Part shown: positions 1 through 8,626 of the stretch, in pieces | Layout of the letters: each line of letters opens with the position of its first letter | Numbering within the stretch: the stretch's first letter is position 1 | DNA from: an uncultured Drancourtella sp. | GTDB taxonomy: Bacteria; Bacillota; Clostridia; Lachnospirales; Lachnospiraceae | Reading direction: 5' to 3' | NCBI GenBank assembly: GCA_937880845.1 | Contig: CALFLL010000025.1 | Span: 1 to 54,334, forward strand | DNA length: 54,334 nt | Position numbers and translations under genes: made by a program | The notes under the pieces: generated by a model | The model's input: only the letters and a program-made list of their open reading frames with translations | Told to the model about the DNA's origin: nothing | Databases searched by the model: none

Positions 1-52
1 GAGCATCTGCCTTACAAGCAGAGGGTCATAGGTTCGAGCCCTATTGGTCCCA
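1..52 (+). tRNA. tRNA-Val (TAC), 3' part only
   Basis: The window opens inside a tRNA. The anticodon stem-loop reads CTGC-CTTACAA-GCAG, giving anticodon TAC (valine). The T arm ATAGG-TTCGAGC-CCTAT and the 3' acceptor strand TGGTCCC plus discriminator A follow. The 5' acceptor strand and D arm lie before position 1. No CCA is encoded. It sits 25 bases before a tRNA-Leu and probably shares its transcript. Confidence 0.93.
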
Positions 53-77
53 TTTGTACACAGAAATGTGTAGTAAT

Positions 78-164
78 GCCGCAGTGGCGGAACTGGCAGA
101 CGCACAGGACTTAAAATCCTGCGGGACTTATCCTCCCGTACCGGTTCGATTCCGGTCTGCGGCA
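78..164 (+). tRNA. tRNA-Leu (TAA)
   Basis: An 87-base tRNA. The acceptor strands GCCGCAG and CTGCGGC pair fully, with discriminator A at 164. The anticodon loop CTTAAAA gives TAA (leucine). A long variable arm (GCGGGACTTATCCTCCCGT region) is as expected for the class II tRNA-Leu. The T loop is GGTTCGATTCC. CCA is not encoded. Confidence 0.96.
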
Positions 165-171
165 TTTTTTT

Positions 172-203
172 GCTCTGAATGTGGATACATTCGGGGCTTT
201 TTT
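172..203 (+). terminator. Intrinsic terminator of the tRNA transcript
   Basis: GCTCTGAATGT (172-182) pairs with ACATTCGGGGC (187-197), including G-T pairs, with a four-base loop and a run of six T. It lies directly behind tRNA-Leu and ends the tRNA unit before apbE. Confidence 0.8.
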
Positions 204-254
204 CACATTGTGAAAAAGATAGAATGGATGTCAGATAATGTATGAGGTTATAGG

Positions 255-1310
255 ATGAAGAAAAAGGTAATTGCTGTTTTTCTTGCAGGAGTTTTTCTTG
301 CAGGATGCATGGTCGGATGTGCATCCACATCAAAGGATGAAGAAGAAAAATCGGAAATGAGTATGTTTGCTATGGATACGTATATGTCGGTTACAGCTTA
401 TGGAGAAGGTGCTGATAAAGCGACAAAAGGTGCAAAAAAAGAAATTGAAAAACTGGAAAATCTGTGGTCTGTTACCAGAGAAGACAGTGACATTTATAAA
501 GTGAATCAAAATGCCGGGAATATGACAGCCGTTCATGAAGAAACGGCTGATATTTTGTCGTTTGCACTGGACATGTGCGAAAAAACGGGAGGAGCTCTGG
601 ACATTACAATTTATCCGATCCTGTCAGAGTGGGGATTTACTACGGATAAACAACATGTCCCAAAAGAAAGCCGTATTCAGGAACTGCTTAAAAATACAGG
701 ATATGAAAAAGTAACACTGGATGGAACGAATGTTATGGTTCCGCAAGGGGTACAACTTGATCTTGGAGCTGTCGGAAAAGGATATACAGCTGATATTTTA
801 TCTGAACAAATGAAAAAAGAAGGAATCGAATCTGGCTTGATTGATCTTGGAGGAAATATCAAGCTGATAGGGAAGAAACCGGATGGAAGCGAATGGAATA
901 TAGGAATTAAAGATCCTGACGGAGAAGGCAATATAGGATTGCTAGAGACGGAAGATGTTTCTGTTGTAACATCCGGAGGATATGAACGATATTTTGAGGA
1001 AAATGGAGAAAGATATTGGCATATTTTGGACCCTGATACCGGAAAACCGGCAAAAAGCGGTTTGTCTTCCGTGACGATCATAAGCCCGGAAAGTAAAGTC
1101 TGCGATGCTTTGTCTACCGCTGTTTTTGTTATGGGACTGGAGAAAGCAGAAAAATTCTGGAGAGAACATCAAAATTTGGATTTTGATATGTTGCTTATGA
1201 CTGATGAGAAAGAGATTTATATTACGGAAAATTTAAAAAAAGATTTTAAATTGGAAGAAAAATATAAAGATAAAAAGCTACATATTATAAAAAATACACG
1301 ATCAGAATAA
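255..1310 (+). CDS. apbE: ApbE-family FAD:protein FMN transferase, lipoprotein
   Basis: 351 residues. The family moves FMN from FAD to a Thr of target flavoproteins such as Rnf or Nqr subunits, outside the membrane. Seen here: a lipoprotein signal with basic start MKKK, a hydrophobic stretch and lipobox LAGC; then a family-typical MDTYMSV segment, DLGAVGKGYTAD (about residues 172-183), GLIDLGGN, VTSGGYERYF and HILDPDTGKPA, and the late DALSTAVFVMG segment that carries the metal-binding Asp in this family. Length is normal. It is a single gene between the tRNA terminator and the sigma-factor promoter. No Rnf genes are in the window, so its target is unknown. Confidence 0.93.
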   Translation: MKKKVIAVFLAGVFLAGCMVGCASTSKDEEEKSEMSMFAMDTYMSVTAYGEGADKATKGAKKEIEKLENLWSVTREDSDIYKVNQNAGNMTAVHEETADILSFALDMCEKTGGALDITIYPILSEWGFTTDKQHVPKESRIQELLKNTGYEKVTLDGTNVMVPQGVQLDLGAVGKGYTADILSEQMKKEGIESGLIDLGGNIKLIGKKPDGSEWNIGIKDPDGEGNIGLLETEDVSVVTSGGYERYFEENGERYWHILDPDTGKPAKSGLSSVTIISPESKVCDALSTAVFVMGLEKAEKFWREHQNLDFDMLLMTDEKEIYITENLKKDFKLEEKYKDKKLHIIKNTRSE

Positions 1311-1375
1311 AATAAGAAAAATCTCAGTAAATGAAAAATACTGCCGTTAATAATGAGAAAAATGCAGAACTTTTC

Positions 1376-1405
1376 TTGTGTGAAATAAGTAAGTCATGAT
1401 ACAAT
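1376..1405 (+). promoter_or_regulatory. Predicted sigma-A promoter for the sigma factor-lgt operon
   Basis: TTGTGT (1376-1381), an 18-base spacer and TACAAT (1400-1405), with an extended -10 TG at 1397-1398. Transcription would begin near 1412, leaving a leader of about 140 bases before the GTG start at 1553. Confidence 0.55.
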
Positions 1406-1477
1406 AGGGATGAAAAGACTTGAACTTAAGTGACGATGCTGTTTTTTATGAGATACTTTTTCAAATGGATGAAGGAC

Positions 1478-1513
1478 ACAGTCGGTCATGGAACAGCCGG
1501 CTGTTTGTTTTTT
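1478..1513 (+). terminator. Terminator-like hairpin in the leader of the sigma factor gene
   Basis: CAGTCGG (1479-1485) can pair with CCGGCTG (1496-1502), followed by TTTGTTTTTT. An alternative short palindrome AACAGCCGGCTGTT (1492-1505) uses the same right arm. It lies after the predicted promoter and 40 bases before the start codon, so it would act as an attenuator rather than an operon end. Confidence 0.45.
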
Positions 1514-1552
1514 ATGAAAACAAAATTCATAAAGAGGAAAGGTCAGGAAATC

Positions 1553-2512
1553 GTGGAAAAAAAGAAAATCATCTTATCTCCGGAAGATATTAAAGAAGAA
1601 GAGGAAACACTTCTGGAAAGCACAGAAGAAGAAATGGAAGAAACGGATATGGAACAGGAAGTATCTGTTGTATACGGAGAAGGAACCGGAGATTCTATCC
1701 GAATGTATTTGAACGAAATCAACCGGATCCCGCTTCTTACACCTTTGCAGGAGCAAGAGCTTGCAAGGAAAGTGAGTGAAGGTGACAAAGAGGCAAAGAA
1801 ACAAATGGAAGAGGCAAATCTGCGTCTTGTAGTTTCTATTGCAAAAAAATATGTTGGACACGGACTGCAGCTTATGGATCTGATACAGGAAGGCAACATC
1901 GGATTGATGAGGGCAGTAGAAAAGTTTGACTATAAGAAAGGATATCGGTTTTCTACATATGCCTCATGGTGGATCAAGCAGTCCATGATTCGGGCAATCG
2001 CGGATCAGTCAAGAACAATCCGTGTGCCGGTGCACATGTCTGAAAATATTACGAAAGTCAGAAGAACTGCCAAAGAACTTATGACGGAGCTTGGAAGAGA
2101 GGCAACCCCTTTGGAAATCGCTCAAAAACTGGGAGATAAATCAGAGGAGGAGATAAGAGAAATCCTTGCATATTCCCAGACACCGGTTTCGTTGGAAACT
2201 CCTGTTGGAGAAGAAGAGGACAGCAGTCTTGAGAATTTTATCGAGGACAGTAATGCGAAACAGCCTGAAACGGTGGCTATTTCTAAAATTGTAGGCGAAG
2301 AGATAGAGGAGCTTTTGACTATTCTTCCCAAGAGAGAACAAGAAGTGATAAGAATGCGTTTTGGGATGGATGGAGAACATATTTATACATTGGAAGAGGT
2401 TGGACAGAAAATGAACCTGACAAGAGAGCGTATTCGCCAGATTGAAAGCAAAGCACTAAGACGTCTTAGACAAAAAATGAGAGAGAAAGGACAAAATCAG
2501 TATTTTGACTAA
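1553..2512 (+). CDS. RpoD-like sigma-70 factor lacking region 1.1 (group 2 type)
   Basis: 319 residues from a GTG start behind AAGAGGAAAGG. The reading frame is open back to 1430, but that stretch crosses the leader hairpin and has no sigma homology. After an acidic N-terminus come region 1.2 (DSIRMYLNEINRIPLL), region 2 (NLRLVVSIAKKYVG, DLIQEGNIGLMRAVEKFDY, FSTYASWWIKQSM), region 3, and region 4 (LPKREQEVIRMRFG, LTRERIRQIESKALRRL). Promoter-contact residues look like those of SigA, so it should read similar promoters. It is shorter than housekeeping SigA, lacks region 1.1, and is not beside dnaG, where Firmicutes usually keep rpoD. An accessory role is therefore likely. The lgt start follows 13 bases after its stop. 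Confidence 0.88.
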   Translation: MEKKKIILSPEDIKEEEETLLESTEEEMEETDMEQEVSVVYGEGTGDSIRMYLNEINRIPLLTPLQEQELARKVSEGDKEAKKQMEEANLRLVVSIAKKYVGHGLQLMDLIQEGNIGLMRAVEKFDYKKGYRFSTYASWWIKQSMIRAIADQSRTIRVPVHMSENITKVRRTAKELMTELGREATPLEIAQKLGDKSEEEIREILAYSQTPVSLETPVGEEEDSSLENFIEDSNAKQPETVAISKIVGEEIEELLTILPKREQEVIRMRFGMDGEHIYTLEEVGQKMNLTRERIRQIESKALRRLRQKMREKGQNQYFD

Positions 2513-2525
2513 TTAGGTGAAGGCA

Positions 2526-3287
2526 ATGAAGAATGATTTGTTTACCATCGGTAATTTTACAATCCATGGATATGGTCTTATGATAGGGATTGGGTTTGTG
2601 GCTGCATATTTAATGACTGAATACCGTGCGAAGAAATATAAATTAAACAGTGATATGATTTTTACATTATTTTTAAGTTCAGTGATTTTTGGATTGTTAG
2701 GAGCCAAAATTTTTTATTATATCACCATTTTTGATGAGATTATAAAAGATCCGAAAGTAATCCTAGAAGAGGCAGAAGGATTTGTTGTATATGGAGGGAT
2801 TATCTGTGGAGTGTTGGCAGGCTATGTAGTATGCAGAATAAAAAAAGAAAATTTCTGGAAGTACTTTGACCTGATTGCACCGTCTATTGCACTGGCACAG
2901 GGGTTTGGGAGAATCGGTTGTCTTTTGGCCGGATGTTGTTATGGAAAGGAAACTTCCGGAATCCTTTCGATTACCTTCCGGAATTCGGATTTTGCCCCCA
3001 ATGGAGTCGCATTGATTCCAACACAGATTTATTCCAGCATATTCGATTTTCTTAATTTTATCGTATTGTGTATCATTGCAAGACACACAAAAAAAGATAG
3101 AATGGTTGCCGGATGTTATTGTGTTTTTTACAGTGTAGGCCGGTTTATTATAGAGTGTTTCAGGGGGGACATAGAACGAGGAAGTGTCGGAGTCCTTTCA
3201 ACGTCACAGTTTATTTCCATTTTTATTTTTGCAATCGGAGTTTTGATGCTTGTCATCAAAAAGGAACAAAAATCTGTAGAAGAGTAA
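2526..3287 (+). CDS. lgt: Prolipoprotein diacylglyceryl transferase
   Basis: 253 residues, a multi-span membrane enzyme that adds diacylglycerol from phosphatidylglycerol to the lipobox Cys of prolipoproteins. The early HGYGLMIGIGF segment and the signature GRIGCLLAGCCYGKET (around residue 130) are present, as are the late RFIIECFRGD and the tail helix. I chose ATG 2526 because AGGTGAAGG lies just upstream; an in-frame GTG at 2517 overlaps that ribosome site. It is co-transcribed with the sigma factor. Its substrates in this window include ApbE and both sugar-binding proteins. Confidence 0.95.
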   Translation: MKNDLFTIGNFTIHGYGLMIGIGFVAAYLMTEYRAKKYKLNSDMIFTLFLSSVIFGLLGAKIFYYITIFDEIIKDPKVILEEAEGFVVYGGIICGVLAGYVVCRIKKENFWKYFDLIAPSIALAQGFGRIGCLLAGCCYGKETSGILSITFRNSDFAPNGVALIPTQIYSSIFDFLNFIVLCIIARHTKKDRMVAGCYCVFYSVGRFIIECFRGDIERGSVGVLSTSQFISIFIFAIGVLMLVIKKEQKSVEE

Positions 3288-3309
3288 CAGAGGAAAGAAG
3301 GATGTTGGT

Positions 3310-4140
3310 TTGTCAGAAGTATTTACATTGCAGGGAATTATTTTAATTACAGCAGGTCTGATTATATTCATTGTAGGGATTCGTGTATTGTTTGAAAAGC
3401 AGAAAATAAAAAGGCAGGATCTTTTAAGACAAGGAAAAGTTTTGCATAGCAAACATATTGTCAGTGTGGATAAAAAAGGATATCTGACTGAAAATTATTA
3501 TGATATCCGTGTGGAATATTTGGATAATGGACACAGAACAGAAAAAACAGTACAAAGTGCACAGGAGTATCTGGAGGGGGATAAAATTCAAATTGTAAAA
3601 TCAGAAAACGGCGACGAACGAGTCTATGTTTATTTAAAAGACAGGGCTTACGGAATCGGAGCATGGGTTTGGATGGCTGCAGGAATAGCGGTCATGTTTA
3701 TGCCGTTTATAAAAAGTAAATACGGAGATGCGTATGTAGCTGCATTGGAAGGAATTTTTCTTTTGTTGATAGGAATCGGAATGATCATAGCGTGTGTAAA
3801 AACTATGAAAAAAGAGCTGATCAGACTGGATGCCGAAATTGTGGATATTCTGAAGTGGCAAAATAACGGAAAGACGAAAGGCGGAATGCCGGTATTTTGT
3901 TACTATCCGATATATCAATACGAACTGGAAGGTGTATTAAGAAGCTGGAGAAGTGACAAAAATTCTACGGATGCTTCTCTTTACAAAAAAGGGAAGAAAG
4001 GAACATTATATTGGTGTCCGGATGAAGAAAAAATAATGGAAAAACCTCCGAAAAAAACAATGATGTACGTTGGAATTGTATTGGTTGTTATAGCGATTAT
4101 CGGGTTATATGGTACGATTGTATTTCTGATGCAGAATTAA
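3310..4140 (+). CDS. DUF3592-type membrane protein of unknown function
   Basis: 276 residues from a probable TTG start; GAAAGAAGG lies 8-10 bases upstream and the nearby ATG (3302) is in a frame that closes quickly. It has an N-terminal membrane span (IILITAGLIIFIVGIRVLF), a soluble stretch with beta-strand patterns (YDIRVEYLDNGHRTEKTV), two central spans (about 117-160), a second soluble domain with VFCYYPIYQYELEGV, and a final span (MMYVGIVLVVIAIIGLYG). The paired soluble pattern resembles DUF3592 proteins. It follows lgt by 22 bases and probably shares its transcript. I do not know what it does. Confidence 0.65.
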   Translation: MSEVFTLQGIILITAGLIIFIVGIRVLFEKQKIKRQDLLRQGKVLHSKHIVSVDKKGYLTENYYDIRVEYLDNGHRTEKTVQSAQEYLEGDKIQIVKSENGDERVYVYLKDRAYGIGAWVWMAAGIAVMFMPFIKSKYGDAYVAALEGIFLLLIGIGMIIACVKTMKKELIRLDAEIVDILKWQNNGKTKGGMPVFCYYPIYQYELEGVLRSWRSDKNSTDASLYKKGKKGTLYWCPDEEKIMEKPPKKTMMYVGIVLVVIAIIGLYGTIVFLMQN

Positions 4141-4145
4141 AAGAT

Positions 4146-4180
4146 AGGGCGGGATTCATGGAATTCCGCTCTATTATTAT
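4146..4180 (+). terminator. Weak hairpin between the lgt operon and ptsI
   Basis: AGGGCGGGATTC (4146-4157) pairs with GAATTCCGCTCT (4161-4172), with mismatches and wobble pairs, followed by ATTATTAT rather than a pure T run. Possible partial terminator. Confidence 0.4.
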
Positions 4181-4200
4181 AAGGTTTAGGAGTTGACAGA

Positions 4201-5823
4201 ATGGAAATATATATGGGAAAATCGGTAGTACAAAAAGCGGCAGCCGGAAAAATATATTTTTACGAAAAAAGAAAAATTACTGCCGAAAAAAAGAAAATCA
4301 AAGATGTGCGGGCAGAATCAGTACGTTTTGAGAAAGCGAGACTAGAGACAAGGGAAGAGATTCGGAAATTGTACGAAAAGGCACAGAAAGAAACGGGAGA
4401 GTTGTCAGAAATTTTGGAAGTGTATATGCTGATATTGGAAGATCCGGATTATTATGAGGCTGTAAAAAAATTGATTTGTTCTCAATCTGTAACGGCAGAA
4501 TATGCGGTTGCAATGACAGAATACAGAATTTCAGAAATGTTTGCACAGATGGATGACGAATATATGAAAGCACGGGAAGTGGACATACGGGATATTTCAG
4601 AACGTCTGATAGGGGTGTTAACGGGATGTAAAAATACGATGAAAGAGTTGAAAGAACCTGTGATTCTTGCAGCAGATGACTTGACGCCAAGTGAAATGGT
4701 TCAGATGGATAAATCCAAAATTCTTGCATTTGTAACAAAAAAAGGTACACTTCATTCCCATACAGCCATTCTGTCAAGGACCAGAGGGATTCCTCTGGTC
4801 ATCGGAGTAGATGTTAAGAAAGAATGGGACGGAAAGCCGGGAATTGTGGATGGGTATCAGGGATGTGTGATCATCAACCCGGGAGAAGAAGAAATTCGAA
4901 AGATACAAGAAAAGATTTTGAAAGAAGAAGAAAAAGAAAAAAGTTTTGAAACATTGAAAGGGATGGAAACCGTAACGAAAGATGGCACAAAGATTCGGTT
5001 ATGTGCGAATATCGGAAGTCTTTCTGATATATCATTGGCGTTGAAAAACGATGCGGAAGGGATCGGACTGTTCCGAAGTGAATTCTTATATCTGGAGTCG
5101 GATGATTATCCATCCGAAGAAGAACAGTTTTTGGTTTATAAGAAAGCGGCAGAAAATATGGGGGAAAGAAGGGTGATCATTCGTACGATGGATATCGGAG
5201 CAGATAAAAACATAGAGTATTTTCATTTGAAAGAAGAGGAAAATCCGGTACTGGGTTATCGTGCGATCCGCATTTGCCTGACAAAGAAAGAAATTTTTAA
5301 AACACAACTGCGTGCTCTGTTAAGAGCCGGAATATACGGGAATCTTGCGGTTTTGTTTCCGATGATCATTTCTGTTGAAGAAGTAAGAAAGATCAAGGAA
5401 ATCATGGAAGAAGTCAAAGAGGAATTAAAAGCAGAAAAACATTTATATAAAGAGGCGAAAATCGGCATTATGATTGAAACGCCGGCAGCAGTCATGCTCA
5501 GTGAAGAGTTGGCAAAAGAGGTGGATTTTTTTAGCATCGGGACCAATGATCTGACACAGTATACACTTGCCATTGACCGTCAGAATCCGGATCTGGAACA
5601 GTTTTATGATGCACACCATCCTGCTGTACTGAAGATGATACAAATGACGATTGAAAACGGACATAAAGGAGGAGTATGGGTAGGAATCTGCGGTGCTCTT
5701 GCGGAAGACAGAGATTTAACAGAGAAGTTTTTAAGTATGGGCGTAGATGAATTGTCTGTACCTCCTGTTTCCATCCTTCCTCTTAGAAAAAAAATCAGAG
5801 AAACAGATTTAAGAATTTTATGA
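4201..5823 (+). CDS. ptsI: PTS enzyme I, phosphoenolpyruvate-protein phosphotransferase
   Basis: 540 residues. It takes phosphate from PEP onto a His and passes it to HPr, starting the sugar phosphotransferase cascade in the cytoplasm. The N-terminal helical HPr-binding region is followed by the swivelling domain with active His187 in GTLHSHTAIL, then the PEP-binding barrel with GIGLFRSEFLYL, RTMDIGADKN, GYRAIRICL, IGIMIETPAA, SIGTNDLTQYTLAIDR and GICGALAED. It is slightly shorter than the usual 570-575 residues. No HPr gene is adjacent, so the PTS is not one operon here. An orphan IIC protein lies at 37.3 kb. Confidence 0.93.
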   Translation: MEIYMGKSVVQKAAAGKIYFYEKRKITAEKKKIKDVRAESVRFEKARLETREEIRKLYEKAQKETGELSEILEVYMLILEDPDYYEAVKKLICSQSVTAEYAVAMTEYRISEMFAQMDDEYMKAREVDIRDISERLIGVLTGCKNTMKELKEPVILAADDLTPSEMVQMDKSKILAFVTKKGTLHSHTAILSRTRGIPLVIGVDVKKEWDGKPGIVDGYQGCVIINPGEEEIRKIQEKILKEEEKEKSFETLKGMETVTKDGTKIRLCANIGSLSDISLALKNDAEGIGLFRSEFLYLESDDYPSEEEQFLVYKKAAENMGERRVIIRTMDIGADKNIEYFHLKEEENPVLGYRAIRICLTKKEIFKTQLRALLRAGIYGNLAVLFPMIISVEEVRKIKEIMEEVKEELKAEKHLYKEAKIGIMIETPAAVMLSEELAKEVDFFSIGTNDLTQYTLAIDRQNPDLEQFYDAHHPAVLKMIQMTIENGHKGGVWVGICGALAEDRDLTEKFLSMGVDELSVPPVSILPLRKKIRETDLRIL

Positions 5824-5825
5824 TG

Positions 5826-5871
5826 AAAACACCGTCTATATCTGGAAAAGATGCGATACAGACGGTGTTTT
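5826..5871. terminator. Bidirectional terminator between ptsI and the COG3044 ATPase
   Basis: AAAACACCGTCT (5826-5837) and AGACGGTGTTTT (5860-5871) form a perfect 12-bp stem with a 22-base loop. The A and T ends let it act for both convergent genes. Confidence 0.8.
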
Positions 5872-5886
5872 GGTTAACAGGGACCT

Positions 5887-7584
5887 TTATCCGCGATAAC
5901 GGTTCAGGCAGGCATGGATTTCCTGAAGGCGGGGAAAGGCATATCCGCCCGGAATATAAGAACCGCTGAAAAAACCGGAATAACCGTTTACTTCCAGCTC
6001 ATGATACAAAAGAGAGGCGATTTCCGGAATGGTTTTTCTGCCATCCGAAAAATGTTCTTTTGCATAGCCAAGTAAAAGACCCAAAGTTGCAGTCTGTTCT
6101 GAATCCGTAAGCTGTTCCACGTAACGCAGATCCACTTCCTCTTTTCCTACAGTAAAGACATCTTTTGACCGAAGCTTGATCTTCCGGTCTTTGTAATCTG
6201 TTTTTTTGGAAGGTGAGGCAAAAAACCGCTTGCTTTTTGGCAAAGAAAATGCGGATGGAAAAGAAGAAGATATCGGATAATGATGGCAGAGTTCTTTTAC
6301 AGAAGCCGTGATGTCTATCGGGTGATAGCAGTCCATCTGAATGACCGTATCTGCAATGTGGAAAAAGGCTCCGGAACTTCCTGCAACCAGAATTGTGGAA
6401 ATCCCGGCTTTTTCATAAAGGTCTCGGGCACGTTCAAGAAACGGAGTGATAGGTTCTTTATCTCTGCTGATGACTTCCTGCATGAATGTATCTCTCACCA
6501 TGAAATTTGTTGCGGAAGTATCTTCATCAATTAAAAACAAACGACTTCCGGCTTCCATACTTTCTACCGTTCCGGCTGCCTGAGAGGTACTTCCGCTGGC
6601 ATCCGGTGTGGAAAAAGAGGTTGTATCCTTGTGGTTTGGAAGATCATTGATAAACATAGAAATATCTACATTTTTGATGACACGTCCATCCTCGGAACGG
6701 AGTTTAACGGCTGTATCATCTGTGATGACATACTCACGTCCATCTCCCGGAATGTGATTGTAAATTCCAAGTTCCAAAGCCTTTAAGAGGGTAGATTTTC
6801 CATGATATCCACCACCAACGATTAAAGTGATCCCTCTTGGAATACCCATTCCGGAAATCTGTCCTTTATGAGGAAGAGTGATGGAAATCCGAAGAGATTC
6901 TGGGGAAGTAAAAGGAACGGAATCTTTCATCGGAAGATCCGATACCCCGCTTACTCTTGGCAAAACAGACCCGTCAGCCACAAAAGCAGCCAGATTTCTC
7001 TGTATCAGTTCCCGACGGATAAATGCCTGGTCTTCTGCCAGTTCTGCCACGGATTGAAGGGAGGATTTTTTACAGGTACGGTAAAGACAGGCTTTTTCTA
7101 CACAAACAGGAAGAAAGTCAAACAGAATCTTTTCAAGTTCCGGTGCATTGATGGTACGCCCGTTTGCAGGGAAACCGATATGAAATCGGAAAATCAGTTC
7201 CTTTTTTTGCTTTTCATCAAGATCACAGGCAGTACGGCGGAGCATTTCCTGTCCACATCCACTGATGGAAAGGAGTCCGCTTTTTCCAGATCCTTTTGCA
7301 TGGAAGCTAAAATGGTCGGCCTGCTTTTTAAAAGAACGAAGAAGGTAGTCCAGAAATGCAGTCTTTGTTTCCTTGCTTTGATAATATCTTTCAGGAAATT
7401 GATGGACGGCATACGGAATGCGGATTGTGACATGTGAAGGAGAAGCAAAGGGATCTCCTTGTACATGATCGATACTGAGTATATAGTTTTCAAAACGATA
7501 GATTCCTTTTAGGGATTTATATGCAGGATAGCTTTTTCGATGGATAAATTGTAATTGTTGTTTCAAATCTGTTGAAGTTTTCAT
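5887..7584 (-). CDS. Predicted ATPase of the ABC class (COG3044 family)
   Basis: 565 residues, start ATG behind AAAGGAG. The centre carries a P-loop variant GGGYHGKSTLLKAL (around residue 255-270), followed by GIYNHIPGDGREYVIT and FLIDEDTSATNFMVRD, which looks like Walker B with a downstream switch. The C-terminal part has VGKEEVDLRYVEQL. This arrangement matches the COG3044 ABC-class ATPases of Clostridia. It lacks membrane spans and the classical LSGGQ, so it is not a transporter. The role of the family is unknown to me. It is transcribed divergently from the acylphosphatase gene. Confidence 0.8.
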   Translation of the reverse strand: MKTSTDLKQQLQFIHRKSYPAYKSLKGIYRFENYILSIDHVQGDPFASPSHVTIRIPYAVHQFPERYYQSKETKTAFLDYLLRSFKKQADHFSFHAKGSGKSGLLSISGCGQEMLRRTACDLDEKQKKELIFRFHIGFPANGRTINAPELEKILFDFLPVCVEKACLYRTCKKSSLQSVAELAEDQAFIRRELIQRNLAAFVADGSVLPRVSGVSDLPMKDSVPFTSPESLRISITLPHKGQISGMGIPRGITLIVGGGYHGKSTLLKALELGIYNHIPGDGREYVITDDTAVKLRSEDGRVIKNVDISMFINDLPNHKDTTSFSTPDASGSTSQAAGTVESMEAGSRLFLIDEDTSATNFMVRDTFMQEVISRDKEPITPFLERARDLYEKAGISTILVAGSSGAFFHIADTVIQMDCYHPIDITASVKELCHHYPISSSFPSAFSLPKSKRFFASPSKKTDYKDRKIKLRSKDVFTVGKEEVDLRYVEQLTDSEQTATLGLLLGYAKEHFSDGRKTIPEIASLLYHELEVNGYSGFFSGSYIPGGYAFPRLQEIHACLNRYRG

Positions 7585-7703
7585 GAATTTTATCTCCTTT
7601 CGGTTAGATTATAGCAAAAATATGTAGAATGTGGCATAATAAAAAGGAATTAAAAAATTTTATTATGGTTTCTGCCCGGAAGCCGACAAAAGAAAGGATA
7701 CGC

Positions 7704-7979
7704 ATGATGGAGATAAGAAAGTATTTTTGTTTTGACGGAAGAGTGCAAGGAGTTGGATTTCGATGGAAAGCCATGGAGTTTGCAAATATGTTAGGGCTGA
7801 CAGGATGGGTCTACAATGCATATGATGGAACAGTGGAAATGGAAGTGCAGGGAGAAGATGTAGACATTGATATGTTGATACAGAGATTAAATACAGATTC
7901 CTTTATAAGGATCACAAAAATGGAAACACGACAGATCACGACGGTTCAAGGGGAAACAGAGTTTCGGGTTAAAGGATAG
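7704..7979 (+). CDS. acyP: Acylphosphatase
   Basis: 91 residues from ATG 7704 (or 7707), behind AGAAAGGA. The family hydrolyses acyl phosphates. Seen: the phosphate-binding loop GRVQGVGFRWKAMEFA with the conserved Arg, and the GLTGWVYNAYDGTVEMEVQG block with the catalytic Asn. Length is normal for this small ferredoxin-like fold. The open frame extends to 7629 but the extra N-terminus has no family similarity. A GNAT gene follows after 4 bases, indicating one transcript. Confidence 0.93.
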   Translation: MMEIRKYFCFDGRVQGVGFRWKAMEFANMLGLTGWVYNAYDGTVEMEVQGEDVDIDMLIQRLNTDSFIRITKMETRQITTVQGETEFRVKG

Positions 7980-7983
7980 AAAA

Positions 7984-8562
7984 ATGAGAAAAAGTTATAG
8001 AACAAAAAGGCTGATTTTTCGGATTGCCGATCCGGATTTTGCAGAAATGGCGGCAGAATTTTATCTGGCGAATAAAGAAAGTTTTGAAGTTTCCGAAGAA
8101 CGGCACCCGGAAGAATTTTATCTTCCGGAATTTCAGAAAATATGGCTTGAAATCCAGAAGGAAAAAGCTCAAAAGAAAGAATGGTATGAGTTTTACATTT
8201 TTGAAAAAGGGAAACCTGGACATATCATAGGAACCTTAAGTCTAAGCAATTTTCAATATGGATGCCTTTGCTCCGGGACAATAGGATATCGTATTGCAGA
8301 AAAAGTCCAGGGAAAAGGATATGGGACCGAAGCTGCGATGGAAGGGACAAGAATCGGTTTTCAGGAGCTTGGGCTTCACAGGATGGAGGCAAATGTGATG
8401 CCGGAAAATGTTCCTTCTCTTCGGGTTTTGGAAAAATGCGGATATGAGAAAGAAGGATATTTCCGCTCATATCTTAAGATTAACGGGGTATGGGAGGATC
8501 ACATTCATTTGGCAGTAGTATACAATGAAGGAATAGAAAAAATAGAAAACTTCTTATTGTAA
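7984..8562 (+). CDS. GNAT N-acetyltransferase, RimJ/RimL type
   Basis: 192 residues. The RimJ/RimL pattern is clear: an N-terminal RTKRLIFRIADPDFAEMAAEF block, GTLSLSNFQYG, the acetyl-CoA loop IGYRIAEKVQGKGYGTEAAMEG (around residues 98-119), and the LHRMEANVMPENVPSLRVLEKCGYEKEGYFR end block. These enzymes acetylate ribosomal protein N-termini or small amines; the substrate here cannot be read from the sequence. It lies 4 bases after acyP. Confidence 0.87.
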   Translation: MRKSYRTKRLIFRIADPDFAEMAAEFYLANKESFEVSEERHPEEFYLPEFQKIWLEIQKEKAQKKEWYEFYIFEKGKPGHIIGTLSLSNFQYGCLCSGTIGYRIAEKVQGKGYGTEAAMEGTRIGFQELGLHRMEANVMPENVPSLRVLEKCGYEKEGYFRSYLKINGVWEDHIHLAVVYNEGIEKIENFLL

Positions 8563-8584
8563 AAAAAAAGAAGATTGTTATAAT
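8557..8584 (+). promoter_or_regulatory. Predicted promoter for the yitT gene
   Basis: TTGTAA (8557-8562), a 16-base spacer and TATAAT (8579-8584) with an extended TG at 8576-8577. It overlaps the end of the GNAT gene and leads to the YitT start at 8627. Confidence 0.6.
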
Positions 8585-8626
8585 AGGAAGAGACTGTATA
8601 TAATCGGGGAAAGGAAGAGCAGCAAA

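Noticed and set aside
1430..1552. In-frame extension of the sigma factor N-terminus
   Set aside because: It crosses the leader hairpin, has no sigma similarity, and the GTG at 1553 has a better ribosome site.
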